Assembly: GCF_001294205.1 (NCBI RefSeq)
Contig: NZ_LAQT01000009.1
Span: 308,323-372,322 of the forward strand
Length of the DNA: 64,000 nucleotides
Source of the DNA: Amantichitinum ursilacus
GTDB taxonomy: Bacteria; Pseudomonadota; Gammaproteobacteria; Burkholderiales; Chitinibacteraceae
Direction of reading: 5' to 3'
Made by a program: the position numbers and the translations under genes. Within the stretch, counting starts at the first letter, position 1. Each line of letters opens with the position of its first letter. Shown piece by piece: positions 29,726 through 37,701 of the stretch. The notes beneath the pieces were generated by a model. It was not told the DNA's origin. It searched no databases and worked only from the letters and a program-made list of their open reading frames with translations.

Positions 29726-30217
29726 ATGACGCTGTTCGACTACCTGGTACTGGCAATCCTCGGTCTATCGATCCTGTTATCGGTAATGCGCGGGCTGGTG
29801 CAGGAAGTCATGGCGCTGGTGGGCTGGGCTGCGTCGGCGTGGCTGGCGTTTCATTTCGCCAGCGCCGTGGCGGTGTTCATGCCGCAAGCGCTACCCACCG
29901 ATCAGTTACGTTATCTGGCCGCATTGGTCATGATCTTTTTTGGCAGCTGGCTGTTGTGCTCGCTGATCCGCATTACGCTGGGCCAGTTTCTGACGGCCAC
30001 CGGGCTCAAGCCGCTGGATCGGCTGGCGGGCTCGGTGTTCGGACTGGCTCGCGGCTTTCTGTTTACGTTGATGTTGGTATTGCTGGCCGGGCTTACCCAG
30101 GTTCCACAAAGCCCGCTCTGGCGAAATGCCATGTTCAGCCCCATGTTCGAAGAAGCGGCGCGCATGACGCTGCCCTGGCTGCCCCAGCAAGTGGCGGCGC
30201 ACATCCATTACGATTGA
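29726..30217 (+). CDS. cvpA: CvpA family membrane protein
   Basis: CvpA is a four-helix inner-membrane protein, named for its need in colicin V production and later linked to envelope stress tolerance. The 163-residue product starts with FDYLVLAILGLSILLSVMRG and has the RGLVQEVMALVGW motif that defines the family. Four hydrophobic stretches are visible. It lies 62 bp upstream of purF, as in other proteobacteria. Confidence 0.93.
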   Translation: MTLFDYLVLAILGLSILLSVMRGLVQEVMALVGWAASAWLAFHFASAVAVFMPQALPTDQLRYLAALVMIFFGSWLLCSLIRITLGQFLTATGLKPLDRLAGSVFGLARGFLFTLMLVLLAGLTQVPQSPLWRNAMFSPMFEEAARMTLPWLPQQVAAHIHYD

Positions 30218-30279
30218 TGGCGCGGAACGTTGATCGTTTTTCCGGTAACTGGTTTTAGCAGATTCAAGAGGCATTCAGC

Positions 30280-31812
30280 ATGTGTGGCATCCTGGGCGTA
30301 GTCGCCAAATCTCCGGTCAACCAATTGTTATACGACGGCCTGCTGGTGCTACAGCATCGGGGCCAGGATGCGGCCGGCATCGTCACCGCCGAAGAACAAC
30401 GGCTGCACATGCACAAAGGCCAAGGGCTGGTGCGCGACGTGTTCCGCACCCGCAACATGCGCTCGCTGTGGGGCAACACGGGCATTGGCCACGTGCGCTA
30501 TCCCACCGCCGGTTCGGCCAGCAGCCTGGCCGAAGCGCAACCGTTCTACGTCAACAGCCCGTTCGGCATCGTGCTGGCGCACAACGGCAACCTGACCAAT
30601 GACAGCAAGCTCAAGGACGAGATGTATCGGACTGACTTGCGGCATATCAATACCAATTCGGATTCCGAAGCGCTGCTGAACGTGTTTGCCCACGAATTGC
30701 AGAAACGCGCCAACGGCTTCCAGCTGGATCAGGACATTATTTTTGAAGCCATCGCCGCCGTGCACAAGCGTGTAAAAGGCGCTTACGCAGTGGTCGCGAT
30801 CATTGCAGGCTACGGTCTGGTCGCGTTTCGCGATCCGCACGGTATTCGACCGCTGACGCTGGGTATGCACGATACGCCGGAAGGCCCGGAATACCTGGTT
30901 GCCAGCGAATCGGTTGCGCTGGATACGCTGGGCTTCAAGCGCCTGCGTGACATCGCGCCGGGCGAGGGCGTGTATATCTCGTTTGGTGGCGAATTCAGCA
31001 GTCGCCAATGTCATCCTGCCGCGCAGCTGGTGCCGTGTATTTTCGAACACGTGTACTTTGCCCGCCCGGACACCATCATCGACGGCATTTCGGTGTACGA
31101 AGCGCGTCTGAAGATGGGTGAATACCTGGCCAAAAAAGTCGCGCGTGAAGTCGCTGATCTCGATATCGACGTGGTTATCCCGATTCCTGACACCAGCCGC
31201 GCTTCGGCGTTGCAACTAGCCATCAAGCTGGATTTGCCGTACCGCGAAGGCTTTATCAAAAACCGCTATATCGGCCGCACATTTATCATGCCAGGCCAGG
31301 CGTCGCGCAAGAAGTCGGTGCGCCAGAAGCTCAATCCGATCGGCGTGGAATTTGCCGGCCGCAGCGTGTTGCTGGTAGACGACTCCATCGTACGCGGCAC
31401 CACCTCCAAAGAAATCGTGCAGATGGCGCGTGAAGCGGGTGCCCGCAAGGTCTACCTGGCTTCGGCTGCGCCGCCGGTGATGTTCCCGCATGTGTATGGC
31501 ATCGATATGCCGACGCGTGCCGAACTGATCGCCACCGGTCGCACCGCTGCGCAAATTGCCGATGAAATCGGCGCCGATGCGGTGATCTATCAAGACCTGA
31601 GCGATCTGATTCTGGCGTGTACCGAAGCCAGCGGCGGCAAGATTTCGGAATTCGAAACCTCGTGTTTTGACGGTAACTACATCACCGGCGATATCACCGA
31701 CGAGTACCTGGACCAACTGGAAGCCAAGCGCCTGTCGCCGCTGTCCAACCGCACCACCGAGGCCGGTTTGCTCGACATGAACATTGGTGTGGCCGAACAA
31801 AACCTGATGTAA
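30280..31812 (+). CDS. purF: Amidophosphoribosyltransferase
   Basis: PurF makes phosphoribosylamine from PRPP and glutamine, the first committed purine step. The 510-residue protein has the N-terminal nucleophile Cys2 right after the initiator Met (MCGILGVV, no propeptide), the glutaminase site GHVRYPTAG, and the PRPP loop [17 protein letters not shown]. The length is normal. A long inverted repeat follows directly downstream. Confidence 0.97.
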   Translation: MCGILGVVAKSPVNQLLYDGLLVLQHRGQDAAGIVTAEEQRLHMHKGQGLVRDVFRTRNMRSLWGNTGIGHVRYPTAGSASSLAEAQPFYVNSPFGIVLAHNGNLTNDSKLKDEMYRTDLRHINTNSDSEALLNVFAHELQKRANGFQLDQDIIFEAIAAVHKRVKGAYAVVAIIAGYGLVAFRDPHGIRPLTLGMHDTPEGPEYLVASESVALDTLGFKRLRDIAPGEGVYISFGGEFSSRQCHPAAQLVPCIFEHVYFARPDTIIDGISVYEARLKMGEYLAKKVAREVADLDIDVVIPIPDTSRASALQLAIKLDLPYREGFIKNRYIGRTFIMPGQASRKKSVRQKLNPIGVEFAGRSVLLVDDSIVRGTTSKEIVQMAREAGARKVYLASAAPPVMFPHVYGIDMPTRAELIATGRTAAQIADEIGADAVIYQDLSDLILACTEASGGKISEFETSCFDGNYITGDITDEYLDQLEAKRLSPLSNRTTEAGLLDMNIGVAEQNLM

Positions 31813-31822
31813 TCGCAGCACC

Positions 31823-31918
31823 CATAGGGTGGGTCAAGACCCACCAACCAAAGCCAGGCGTCCGGACATCAATGTCCGGTTATGCCACTCTGGTTGGTGG
31901 GTCTTGACCCACCCTATG
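31823..31918. repeat. Large inverted repeat (intergenic palindromic element) between purF and metZ
   Basis: Two 28-bp arms (31823-31850 and 31891-31918) are perfect inverted copies. Each contains GGTGGGTCAAGACCCACC, itself a palindrome. The middle holds a second hairpin (CCGGACATCAATGTCCGG) followed by CGGTTATGCCA, a motif seen again at 36251-36262 and, reversed, at 54125-54134. Nearly the whole purF-metZ gap is this element. As RNA it would form a very stable structure upstream of the metZ ribosome site. It appears to belong to a dispersed repeat family. Confidence 0.85.
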
Positions 31919-31947
31919 TTGTTTCTAACGACAAGGAAGGGATGGAC

Positions 31948-33126
31948 ATGGCGGATCTGGATTATTCAAAGCTGCATCGCGACACGTTGGCTGTGCGCGC
32001 CGGTACCGAACGCTCGCAATTTGGTGAGCATTCCGATGCGATGTACCTGACCTCAAGCTTTGTAATGGAAAACGCCGAGCAAGCGGCGTTGATGTTCTCC
32101 GGCCAGATCCCCGGCTATACCTATTCGCGCTTTACCAATCCCACCGTGTCGGCGTTTGAACAGCGTCTAGCCGCGCTGGAAGGCGCCGAGCGCGCCGTGG
32201 CCACCGCCTCGGGCATGAGCGCGATCACCTCGTTGTGCATGGCGCACCTGAAAGCAGGCGACCATATCGTTGCGTCGAATGTGCTGTTCGGCTCGACCAT
32301 GACTTTCTTCAATAACTATCTGACGCGTTTTGGCATCGAAGTCAGCTACGTTTCGCCGCTGGATATTGCCGAATGGCAAGCGGCGGTGCGCCCGAATACG
32401 CGCTTGTTCTTCCTCGAGACGCCGTCCAACCCGCTGGTGGATGTGGCCGATATTCAAGCGATTGCCGATGTCGCGCACGCCAACAACGCACTGTTGACGG
32501 TGGATAACTGCTTCTGCTCGCCCGCGCTGCAACAGCCGCTGCGTTTTGGCGCGGATATCGTGGTGCATTCGGCCACCAAATATATTGACGGTCAGGGCCG
32601 CGTTCTGGGTGGTGCAGTGGTCGGCAGCAGCGCATTGATCGAACCGGTGTATTTGTTTCTGCGCACCGCGGGCCCAACTTTGTCGCCGTTTAACGCCTGG
32701 GTGTTGTTGAAGGGGCTCGAAACTTTGTCGCTGCGCATGAAAGCGCACTGCGATAACGCCATCCAGTTGGCGAGTTGGCTGCAAACGCATTCTGCCATCG
32801 AAAAAGTGTATTACACCGGCCTGAAAGATCACCCGCGTCACGAACTGGCCAACAAGCAGCAAAGTGGACATGGCGGCGTGGTGTCGTTTGATCTGAAGGG
32901 TGGCAAAGAAGCCGCATGGAAACTGATCGACGCCGTGCAGCTGATGTCGCGCACCGCCAACCTGGGCGACACGCGCACCACCATTTCGCACCCGGCCAGC
33001 ACCTCGCATGGTCGCTTGACGCCAGAAGCCCGTGCCCGTGCCGGCATAGGCGACGGGCTGGTGCGTATTTCGGTAGGTCTGGAGCATATCAGCGATCTGA
33101 TCGCCGATCTGGAACGCGGCCTGTAA
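31948..33126 (+). CDS. metZ: O-succinylhomoserine sulfhydrylase
   Basis: This PLP enzyme makes homocysteine directly from O-succinylhomoserine and sulfide. The ATG at 31948 was chosen because AAGGAAGG ends 7 nt upstream; the longer frame starting at 31882 would begin inside the repeat and has no ribosome site. The 392-residue protein has YTYSRFTNPTVSAFEQRLAA, the PLP phosphate site, the Schiff-base lysine in VVHSATKYIDGQGRVLGG, and C-terminal RISVGLEHISDLI. The Cys/Met metabolism family is certain; metZ over metB or metY rests on the GQGRVLGG context and the gene order after purF. Confidence 0.9.
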   Translation: MADLDYSKLHRDTLAVRAGTERSQFGEHSDAMYLTSSFVMENAEQAALMFSGQIPGYTYSRFTNPTVSAFEQRLAALEGAERAVATASGMSAITSLCMAHLKAGDHIVASNVLFGSTMTFFNNYLTRFGIEVSYVSPLDIAEWQAAVRPNTRLFFLETPSNPLVDVADIQAIADVAHANNALLTVDNCFCSPALQQPLRFGADIVVHSATKYIDGQGRVLGGAVVGSSALIEPVYLFLRTAGPTLSPFNAWVLLKGLETLSLRMKAHCDNAIQLASWLQTHSAIEKVYYTGLKDHPRHELANKQQSGHGGVVSFDLKGGKEAAWKLIDAVQLMSRTANLGDTRTTISHPASTSHGRLTPEARARAGIGDGLVRISVGLEHISDLIADLERGL

Positions 33127-33148
33127 TCGCATTCCACGCTTGTCCCCC

Positions 33149-33178
33149 GGGCCCGGTTAAACCGGGCCTTTATTTTTG
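33149..33178 (+). terminator. Terminator after metZ
   Basis: An 8-bp GC stem (GGCCCGGT / ACCGGGCC) with a TAA loop is followed by TTTATTTTT. Confidence 0.85.
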
Positions 33179-33333
33179 CCGCACCGCCCCGGCAATCAGA
33201 AAATTCTATTTTTCTCCGAATCGCGAAAGAGTGATGAAAGACGTAGTGTGTTTGTATAGACTACGAAAACGCGCCAAAGCGTTTAAAATGCTTTCGGCGC
33301 GGCTTGCATTCGAATTCAATCTCGGGGAAGCGC

Positions 33334-35403
33334 ATGGGCCGTATTCAAGACAAATTGTTATGGGTGGCGGTGGCCATCGTAGGCGCGATTGCCTTTGGCA
33401 TTCTGGCGCTCAGTCGCGGCGAGCACGTTAATGCCGTCTGGATTGTGGTGGCGGCGATCGCCTGTTACGCCATCTCTTACCGCTTCTACAGCCGTTTTAT
33501 CGCCACCAAAGTGTTCGAGCTCGACGACAGTCGCAAAACGCCAGCTGAACGCCGCAACGACGGCCTCGATTACGTGCCTACCAACAAGTTCGTCCTGTTT
33601 GGCCACCACTTCGCCGCCATTGCTGGCGCAGGGCCGCTGGTAGGGCCAATTCTGGCGGCGCAAATGGGTTATCTGCCGGGCACGCTGTGGATTTTGATTG
33701 GCGTGATGCTGGCTGGCGCCGTGCAGGATTTTCTGGTGCTGTTTATCTCAACGCGCCGCGACGGCCGTTCGCTGGGCGAAATGGCCAAGCAGGAACTGGG
33801 GCCGTTTGCGGGTGTGGTGGTGATGTTGGGCGCGTTAGGCGTGATGATTATCATCCTGTCGGCACTGGCCCTGGTGGTGGTCAAAGCCTTGGCCGATAGC
33901 CCGTGGGGCGCGTTTACCATCGCGGCCACCATTCCGATCGCCTTGTTTATGGGCGTGTATATGCGCTATATCCGCCCGGGTCGTATTGCCGAGATTTCGG
34001 TGATCGGCTTTGTGCTGATGATGGCGGCGATTATCTTCGGCGGCGATATCGCGCAGAGCCCGACCTGGGGCCCGCTGTTTACGCTCAATGGCACGCAGAT
34101 GACCATTGCCCTGGTGATCTACGGCTTTATCGCTTCAGTGTTGCCGGTGTGGTTGCTGCTGGCACCACGGGATTACCTGTCCACCTTCCTCAAGATTGGC
34201 GTGATTGTCGGCTTGGCCATCGGCATCGTATTTGCCGCGCCCGACCTGAAAATGCCCGCAGTGTCGCGCTTTATCGATGGCTCCGGCCCGGTGTTCAGCG
34301 GCGGGCTGTTTCCGTTTCTGTTTATCACGATTGCGTGCGGTTCGATTTCGGGCTTTCATGCCTTGGTGGCTTCCGGCACCACGCCCAAGTTGATTGAGCG
34401 CGAAAGCCATATTCGCGCGATTGGCTACGGCGCGATGCTGATGGAATCGTTCGTCGCCATCATGGCGCTGATCTGCGCGTCGGTCATCGATCCGGGCGTG
34501 TACTTTGCGATGAACTCGCCAGCCGCGGTGATTGGCAAAACCGTCGAAACCGCCTCTGTGGCCATCAATAGCTGGGGCTTTGTGGTTACGCCGGACACCT
34601 TGCTGGCCGTTGCACGTGATGTCGGCGAAAAAACCATCCTGTCCCGCGCTGGCGGTGCGCCAACATTCGCGGTCGGCATGGCGCATATCGTGTCCGATGT
34701 GTTCAACAGCCGCGCGCTGATGGCGTTCTGGTATCACTTTGCCATTCTGTTTGAAGCGCTGTTTATCCTGACCGCCGTCGACGCCGGTACGCGCGCTTGC
34801 CGTTTCATGGTGCAGGATCTGGCCGGTGTGGCCTTCCCCAGACTGGCTCGCAGCCATAGCTGGGGTGGCAATCTGATCGGCACCACGCTGGCGGTCGCAG
34901 GCTGGGGTTACTTTGTCTATCAGGGCGTGGTGGACCCGCTCGGCGGCATCAACACGTTGTGGCCGCTGTTCGGCATCGGCAACCAGATGCTGGCCTCGAT
35001 GGCGCTGATCCTGGGTACGGTGGTTTTGTTCAAGATGAAAAAAGAGCGTTACGCGTGGGTGACGATTTTGCCGACCGCGTGGTTGTTTATCTGCTCGATG
35101 ACGGCAGGCTGGCAAAAGATCTTTAGCGATAATCCGAAGGTTGGTTTTCTGGCCGTGGCCAACAAGTTCAGCGCTGCGGCTGAGCAAGGCACCATCCTCG
35201 CACCTGCTAAAACCATCGACGATATGCAACGCATTGTGCTTAACAACCAGGTGAATGCAGCGCTATGCGGTTTCTTTATGCTGGTGGCCGTGGTGATGCT
35301 GGTTTCGGCCGCGCTTAATATCCGCGCTGCGCTCAAGTCGCGCCAACCGACCACGCACGAAGCCGACATCGAATGGCGCGGCGGGGCAACGCATCATGCT
35401 TGA
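33334..35403 (+). CDS. cstA: Carbon starvation protein CstA family (peptide/pyruvate transporter)
   Basis: CstA/BtsT proteins are inner-membrane carriers for pyruvate or peptides, induced at carbon limitation. The ATG at 33334 follows GGGGAAG; a TTG 30 bp upstream is less likely. The 689-residue protein has many transmembrane segments, the family sequences FGHHFAAIAGAGPLVGPILA and ISGFHALVASGTTPK, and the C-terminal part. It overlaps the YbdD-like gene by 8 bp, the usual CstA partner arrangement. The substrate cannot be set from sequence alone. Confidence 0.93.
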   Translation: MGRIQDKLLWVAVAIVGAIAFGILALSRGEHVNAVWIVVAAIACYAISYRFYSRFIATKVFELDDSRKTPAERRNDGLDYVPTNKFVLFGHHFAAIAGAGPLVGPILAAQMGYLPGTLWILIGVMLAGAVQDFLVLFISTRRDGRSLGEMAKQELGPFAGVVVMLGALGVMIIILSALALVVVKALADSPWGAFTIAATIPIALFMGVYMRYIRPGRIAEISVIGFVLMMAAIIFGGDIAQSPTWGPLFTLNGTQMTIALVIYGFIASVLPVWLLLAPRDYLSTFLKIGVIVGLAIGIVFAAPDLKMPAVSRFIDGSGPVFSGGLFPFLFITIACGSISGFHALVASGTTPKLIERESHIRAIGYGAMLMESFVAIMALICASVIDPGVYFAMNSPAAVIGKTVETASVAINSWGFVVTPDTLLAVARDVGEKTILSRAGGAPTFAVGMAHIVSDVFNSRALMAFWYHFAILFEALFILTAVDAGTRACRFMVQDLAGVAFPRLARSHSWGGNLIGTTLAVAGWGYFVYQGVVDPLGGINTLWPLFGIGNQMLASMALILGTVVLFKMKKERYAWVTILPTAWLFICSMTAGWQKIFSDNPKVGFLAVANKFSAAAEQGTILAPAKTIDDMQRIVLNNQVNAALCGFFMLVAVVMLVSAALNIRAALKSRQPTTHEADIEWRGGATHHA

Positions 35404-35731
35404 GCTGTCGGCGCACGCACCAGCCGATGAGCTGGACCGGGCCTATGCGCGCTATCTGCAATTGCAGTTACGCGCGCGGGCTCCGGCCCTGAGTCGTGCG
35501 GAATTTGCACATCAGCAATTGCTGGCAAGCAGTTGGGTGGAGCGCGTCAAGGACGTGTTGCATAAGCTGGTGCAGATGGCGCGCTTGATGGTGGGGGTGC
35601 GGGATTATGATTATTACTTGCAGCATATGCAGCAGCGGCATCCGGATGTAGCGCCGATGACGCGGCGGGAGTTTCATCGGTATTGCGTTGATGCGCGGTA
35701 TGCGGGGAGTGGGAAGGGGTGTCCGTGTTAG
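35396..35731 (+). CDS. YbdD/YjiX family protein with N-terminal extension
   Basis: The C-terminal 60 residues match the CstA-associated YbdD/YjiX (DUF466) family (VGVRDYDYYLQHMQQRHPD, then MTRREFHRYCVDARY, ending GKGCPC). Typical members are about 65 residues. This one has 111, with an additional 45-residue Ala/Leu/Arg-rich N-terminus translated from the overlap with cstA. An internal start could give the short form, but no in-frame ATG precedes the conserved part, which favours the longer protein. It probably helps CstA function. The biochemical role is unknown. Confidence 0.82.
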   Translation: MLELSAHAPADELDRAYARYLQLQLRARAPALSRAEFAHQQLLASSWVERVKDVLHKLVQMARLMVGVRDYDYYLQHMQQRHPDVAPMTRREFHRYCVDARYAGSGKGCPC

Positions 35732-35739
35732 GCGTCTGG

Positions 35740-36105
35740 CGTGAACGTCATAAACCGCTTAGCCTGCGGCGCATTTTTGATACCCGGGGGTGCCCGGGAG
35801 CACGTCACTTTCTCCTACAGCCGAGAAAGTAACCAAAGAGGCCGCCCTTAGCTGCCGCAATGCGGGGGTAGGTCAAAAGCCTCAAGCACATCCTTTGGGT
35901 TGCATAGCTGCCGCTCCGCGGACGCGACGCTCAGTCGGAGCCCGATAGGGCTGGTCTCCTACCTTCGCGCGCTCAGGAGATGGCGTGGCGTAGCCAGGGT
36001 TGCTGCCTCGTTGCTGCGCAACATCGGGTGGGCGTGGATGCTGGGCCGTGGCAGTGAATGGGCGTTGCGTGTGCTTATCGCTTTCGTCTGATTACGTTGC
36101 GGTCG
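35740..36105. other. Non-coding region, possible decayed repeat or gene remnant
   Basis: No ORF here has coding character or a ribosome site. One 63-codon plus-strand frame (35900-36091) is Arg/Ala-rich and looks spurious. A CCCGGG-GGTG-CCCGGG hairpin lies at 35783-35798 without a U-run. The stretch CTTTCTCCTACAGCCGAGAA at about 35809-35828 looks like the start of a long repeat often found between proteobacterial genes, but this is from memory and unverified. No function is proposed. Confidence 0.4.
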
Positions 36106-36138
36106 CATAGGGTGGGTCAAGACCCACCACCCAAAGCC
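36106..36138. repeat. Dispersed palindromic repeat, module B
   Basis: CATAG plus GGTGGGTCAAGACCCACC plus a short tail (CAAAGCC) match the left arm of the purF-metZ element at 31823-31854, with one change (ACC-CAAAG against ACCAACCAAAG). Only a single arm is present here. Confidence 0.75.
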
Positions 36139-36215
36139 GCCCGCAAGAAATGCGCAGCCCACCTTAAAGCAATTCAAATTTCCAGCAAACCCAGCAAACC
36201 CAGCAAAAGCAGCGC

Positions 36216-36262
36216 GTAGGGTGCGTTACCCCAAAGGGGCAACGCACATTTCGGTTATGCCA
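36216..36262. repeat. Dispersed palindromic repeat, module A
   Basis: GTGCGTTACCCC and GGGGCAACGCAC form a near-perfect inverted repeat (36221-36247), flanked by GTAGG on the left and ATTTCGGTTATGCCA on the right. The same module occurs in reverse orientation at 54125-54169. The TCGGTTATGCCA tail is shared with the purF-metZ element. Confidence 0.78.
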
Positions 36263-36499
36263 CCGCCGGGCCTTAGGCCACGAACGGCGGGGAATGGCCG
36301 GGCCAAGCGCTGCCCCCTGATTGCAATCTCTACATCGTCGCTGTAGTCCCGCTCCCGGCAAGCCTTTCGGACTTTGCCGACCCACGCTCACAGGCCCGGC
36401 TGGCACGGTTTGTAGCCCTTTGCTTTGTATTCTCTTTCCTTGTTTGTAATCCTCTTTCCTTCAACGCCAGCGCAGCAGTGCTGGCTTTATGGATGCGCC
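36263..36499. other. Non-coding sequence before emrA
   Basis: Nothing convincing encodes a protein or RNA here. An 80-codon minus-strand frame (36164-36406) is Cys/Arg/Trp-rich and runs through the repeat, so it is judged spurious. The emrA promoter should be in the AT-richer stretch 36418-36465, but no clear -35/-10 pair was found. Confidence 0.4.
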
Positions 36500-37699
36500 A
36501 TGTCCGACGCCACACCCACGCCAGCACCCGCTCACCATTCCGGTCACGATGACCAGGCCGAACACCCGGTTACCCATGCCGATCAGGACGCGCCCGCGCC
36601 GGCACCGGCGTCCGATCAAGACAAAAAGGACGACAAAGGCGAGGGCGATGGCAAGGACGATAAAAAGAAGAACAAAAAGCCGCTGTATAAACGCCCGCTG
36701 GTTATGCTGGCCATCGTCATCGTGGTCATCCTGTTGCTGTGCGCTGGCATATACGCGTGGCTGCATTCGCGCAGCCATGTCTCCACCGACGATGCGTTTA
36801 TTGATGGCCGCGGTAGCCAGATTGCGGCGCAAGTTAGCGGGCGCGTCGTTAAATTGCTGGTCGACGATAACGAGATCGTGCACGCCGGCCAGCCCTTGCT
36901 CGAAATCGACGCACGCGATTATCAGGTGAAGCTGGATCAGGCTCTGGGCCAGTTGGCTAACGCTGAAGCCCAGTTGGCGCAGGCGCGGGCACAAACCCAG
37001 GTGGCCGCTGCCAACGCCGGTCAGGCCGATGCGCAGGTGCACGAGGCCGAAGTAGAAGCAGGCAATTCGGCGCGGGATCGGGCGCGCTATGAAGGCGTGG
37101 ATAAAGACGCGATTTCGCAGCAGCAAGTGGACCAGGCGCAAACGCAAGATCGCACCAATGCCGCTAAAGTCGCGGCCGCCAAAGCGCAAGCGGGCGCGTC
37201 GCATCGGCAGATCGACGCAGCCTATGCTCAGGTCAAAACCGCGCAAGCCGCCGTGGTCAGCGCTCGCGCGCAAGTCAAAGCGGCCGAGCTGCAACTGTCC
37301 TACACCCATGTGGTGGCGCCAGTGGATGGCCGCATCACCAAGCGGTCGGTGGAAAGCGGCAATTATGTAAATCCGGGCCAGGCCTTGCTCGCCATCGTCG
37401 GCCAGCAACTGTGGATTACCGCCAACTTCAAAGAAACCCAGCTCACCAATATGCACGCCGGGCAGCCGGTTGAGATCAAGGTGGATACCTATCCCGGCGT
37501 TAAATTCAATGGCAAGGTCGCCAGCATCCAGGCTGGCACCGGCTCGTATTTCAGCCAGCTACCTGCGGAGAACGCCACCGGCAACTACGTGAAAGTGGTG
37601 CAGCGGCTGCCGGTCAAAATCTGGTTTGACGATGACCGCATCCACCAGTATTTGCTGGTGCCCGGTATGTCGGTGGTGCCCACCGTGACGGTGAAATAA
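36500..37699 (+). CDS. emrA: EmrA-type membrane-fusion (HlyD family) efflux protein
   Basis: This periplasmic adaptor links the EmrB transporter to an outer-membrane channel. The ATG at 36500 gives a 399-residue protein; the frame upstream has no ribosome site. It has an unusual cytoplasmic N-terminus of about 60 residues rich in His, Asp, Pro and Lys, one transmembrane helix (about 66-88), a lipoyl-like half (STDDAFIDGRGSQIAAQVSG), a long alpha-hairpin with many Ala/Gln heptads, and the beta-barrel part (QLWITANFKETQL). It is followed at 2 bp by emrB. Confidence 0.92.
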   Translation: MSDATPTPAPAHHSGHDDQAEHPVTHADQDAPAPAPASDQDKKDDKGEGDGKDDKKKNKKPLYKRPLVMLAIVIVVILLLCAGIYAWLHSRSHVSTDDAFIDGRGSQIAAQVSGRVVKLLVDDNEIVHAGQPLLEIDARDYQVKLDQALGQLANAEAQLAQARAQTQVAAANAGQADAQVHEAEVEAGNSARDRARYEGVDKDAISQQQVDQAQTQDRTNAAKVAAAKAQAGASHRQIDAAYAQVKTAQAAVVSARAQVKAAELQLSYTHVVAPVDGRITKRSVESGNYVNPGQALLAIVGQQLWITANFKETQLTNMHAGQPVEIKVDTYPGVKFNGKVASIQAGTGSYFSQLPAENATGNYVKVVQRLPVKIWFDDDRIHQYLLVPGMSVVPTVTVK

Positions 37700-37701
37700 G
37701 C

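Noticed and set aside
31882..31947. Longer N-terminus of MetZ
   Set aside because: It would begin inside the inverted repeat without a ribosome site; AAGGAAGG just before 31948 marks the real start.
35783..35798. Terminator for the cstA-ybdD operon
   Set aside because: The CCCGGG hairpin has no U-run on either strand.
35900..36091. 63-codon plus-strand frame in the repeat gap
   Set aside because: No ribosome site, atypical composition, and no recognisable motif.
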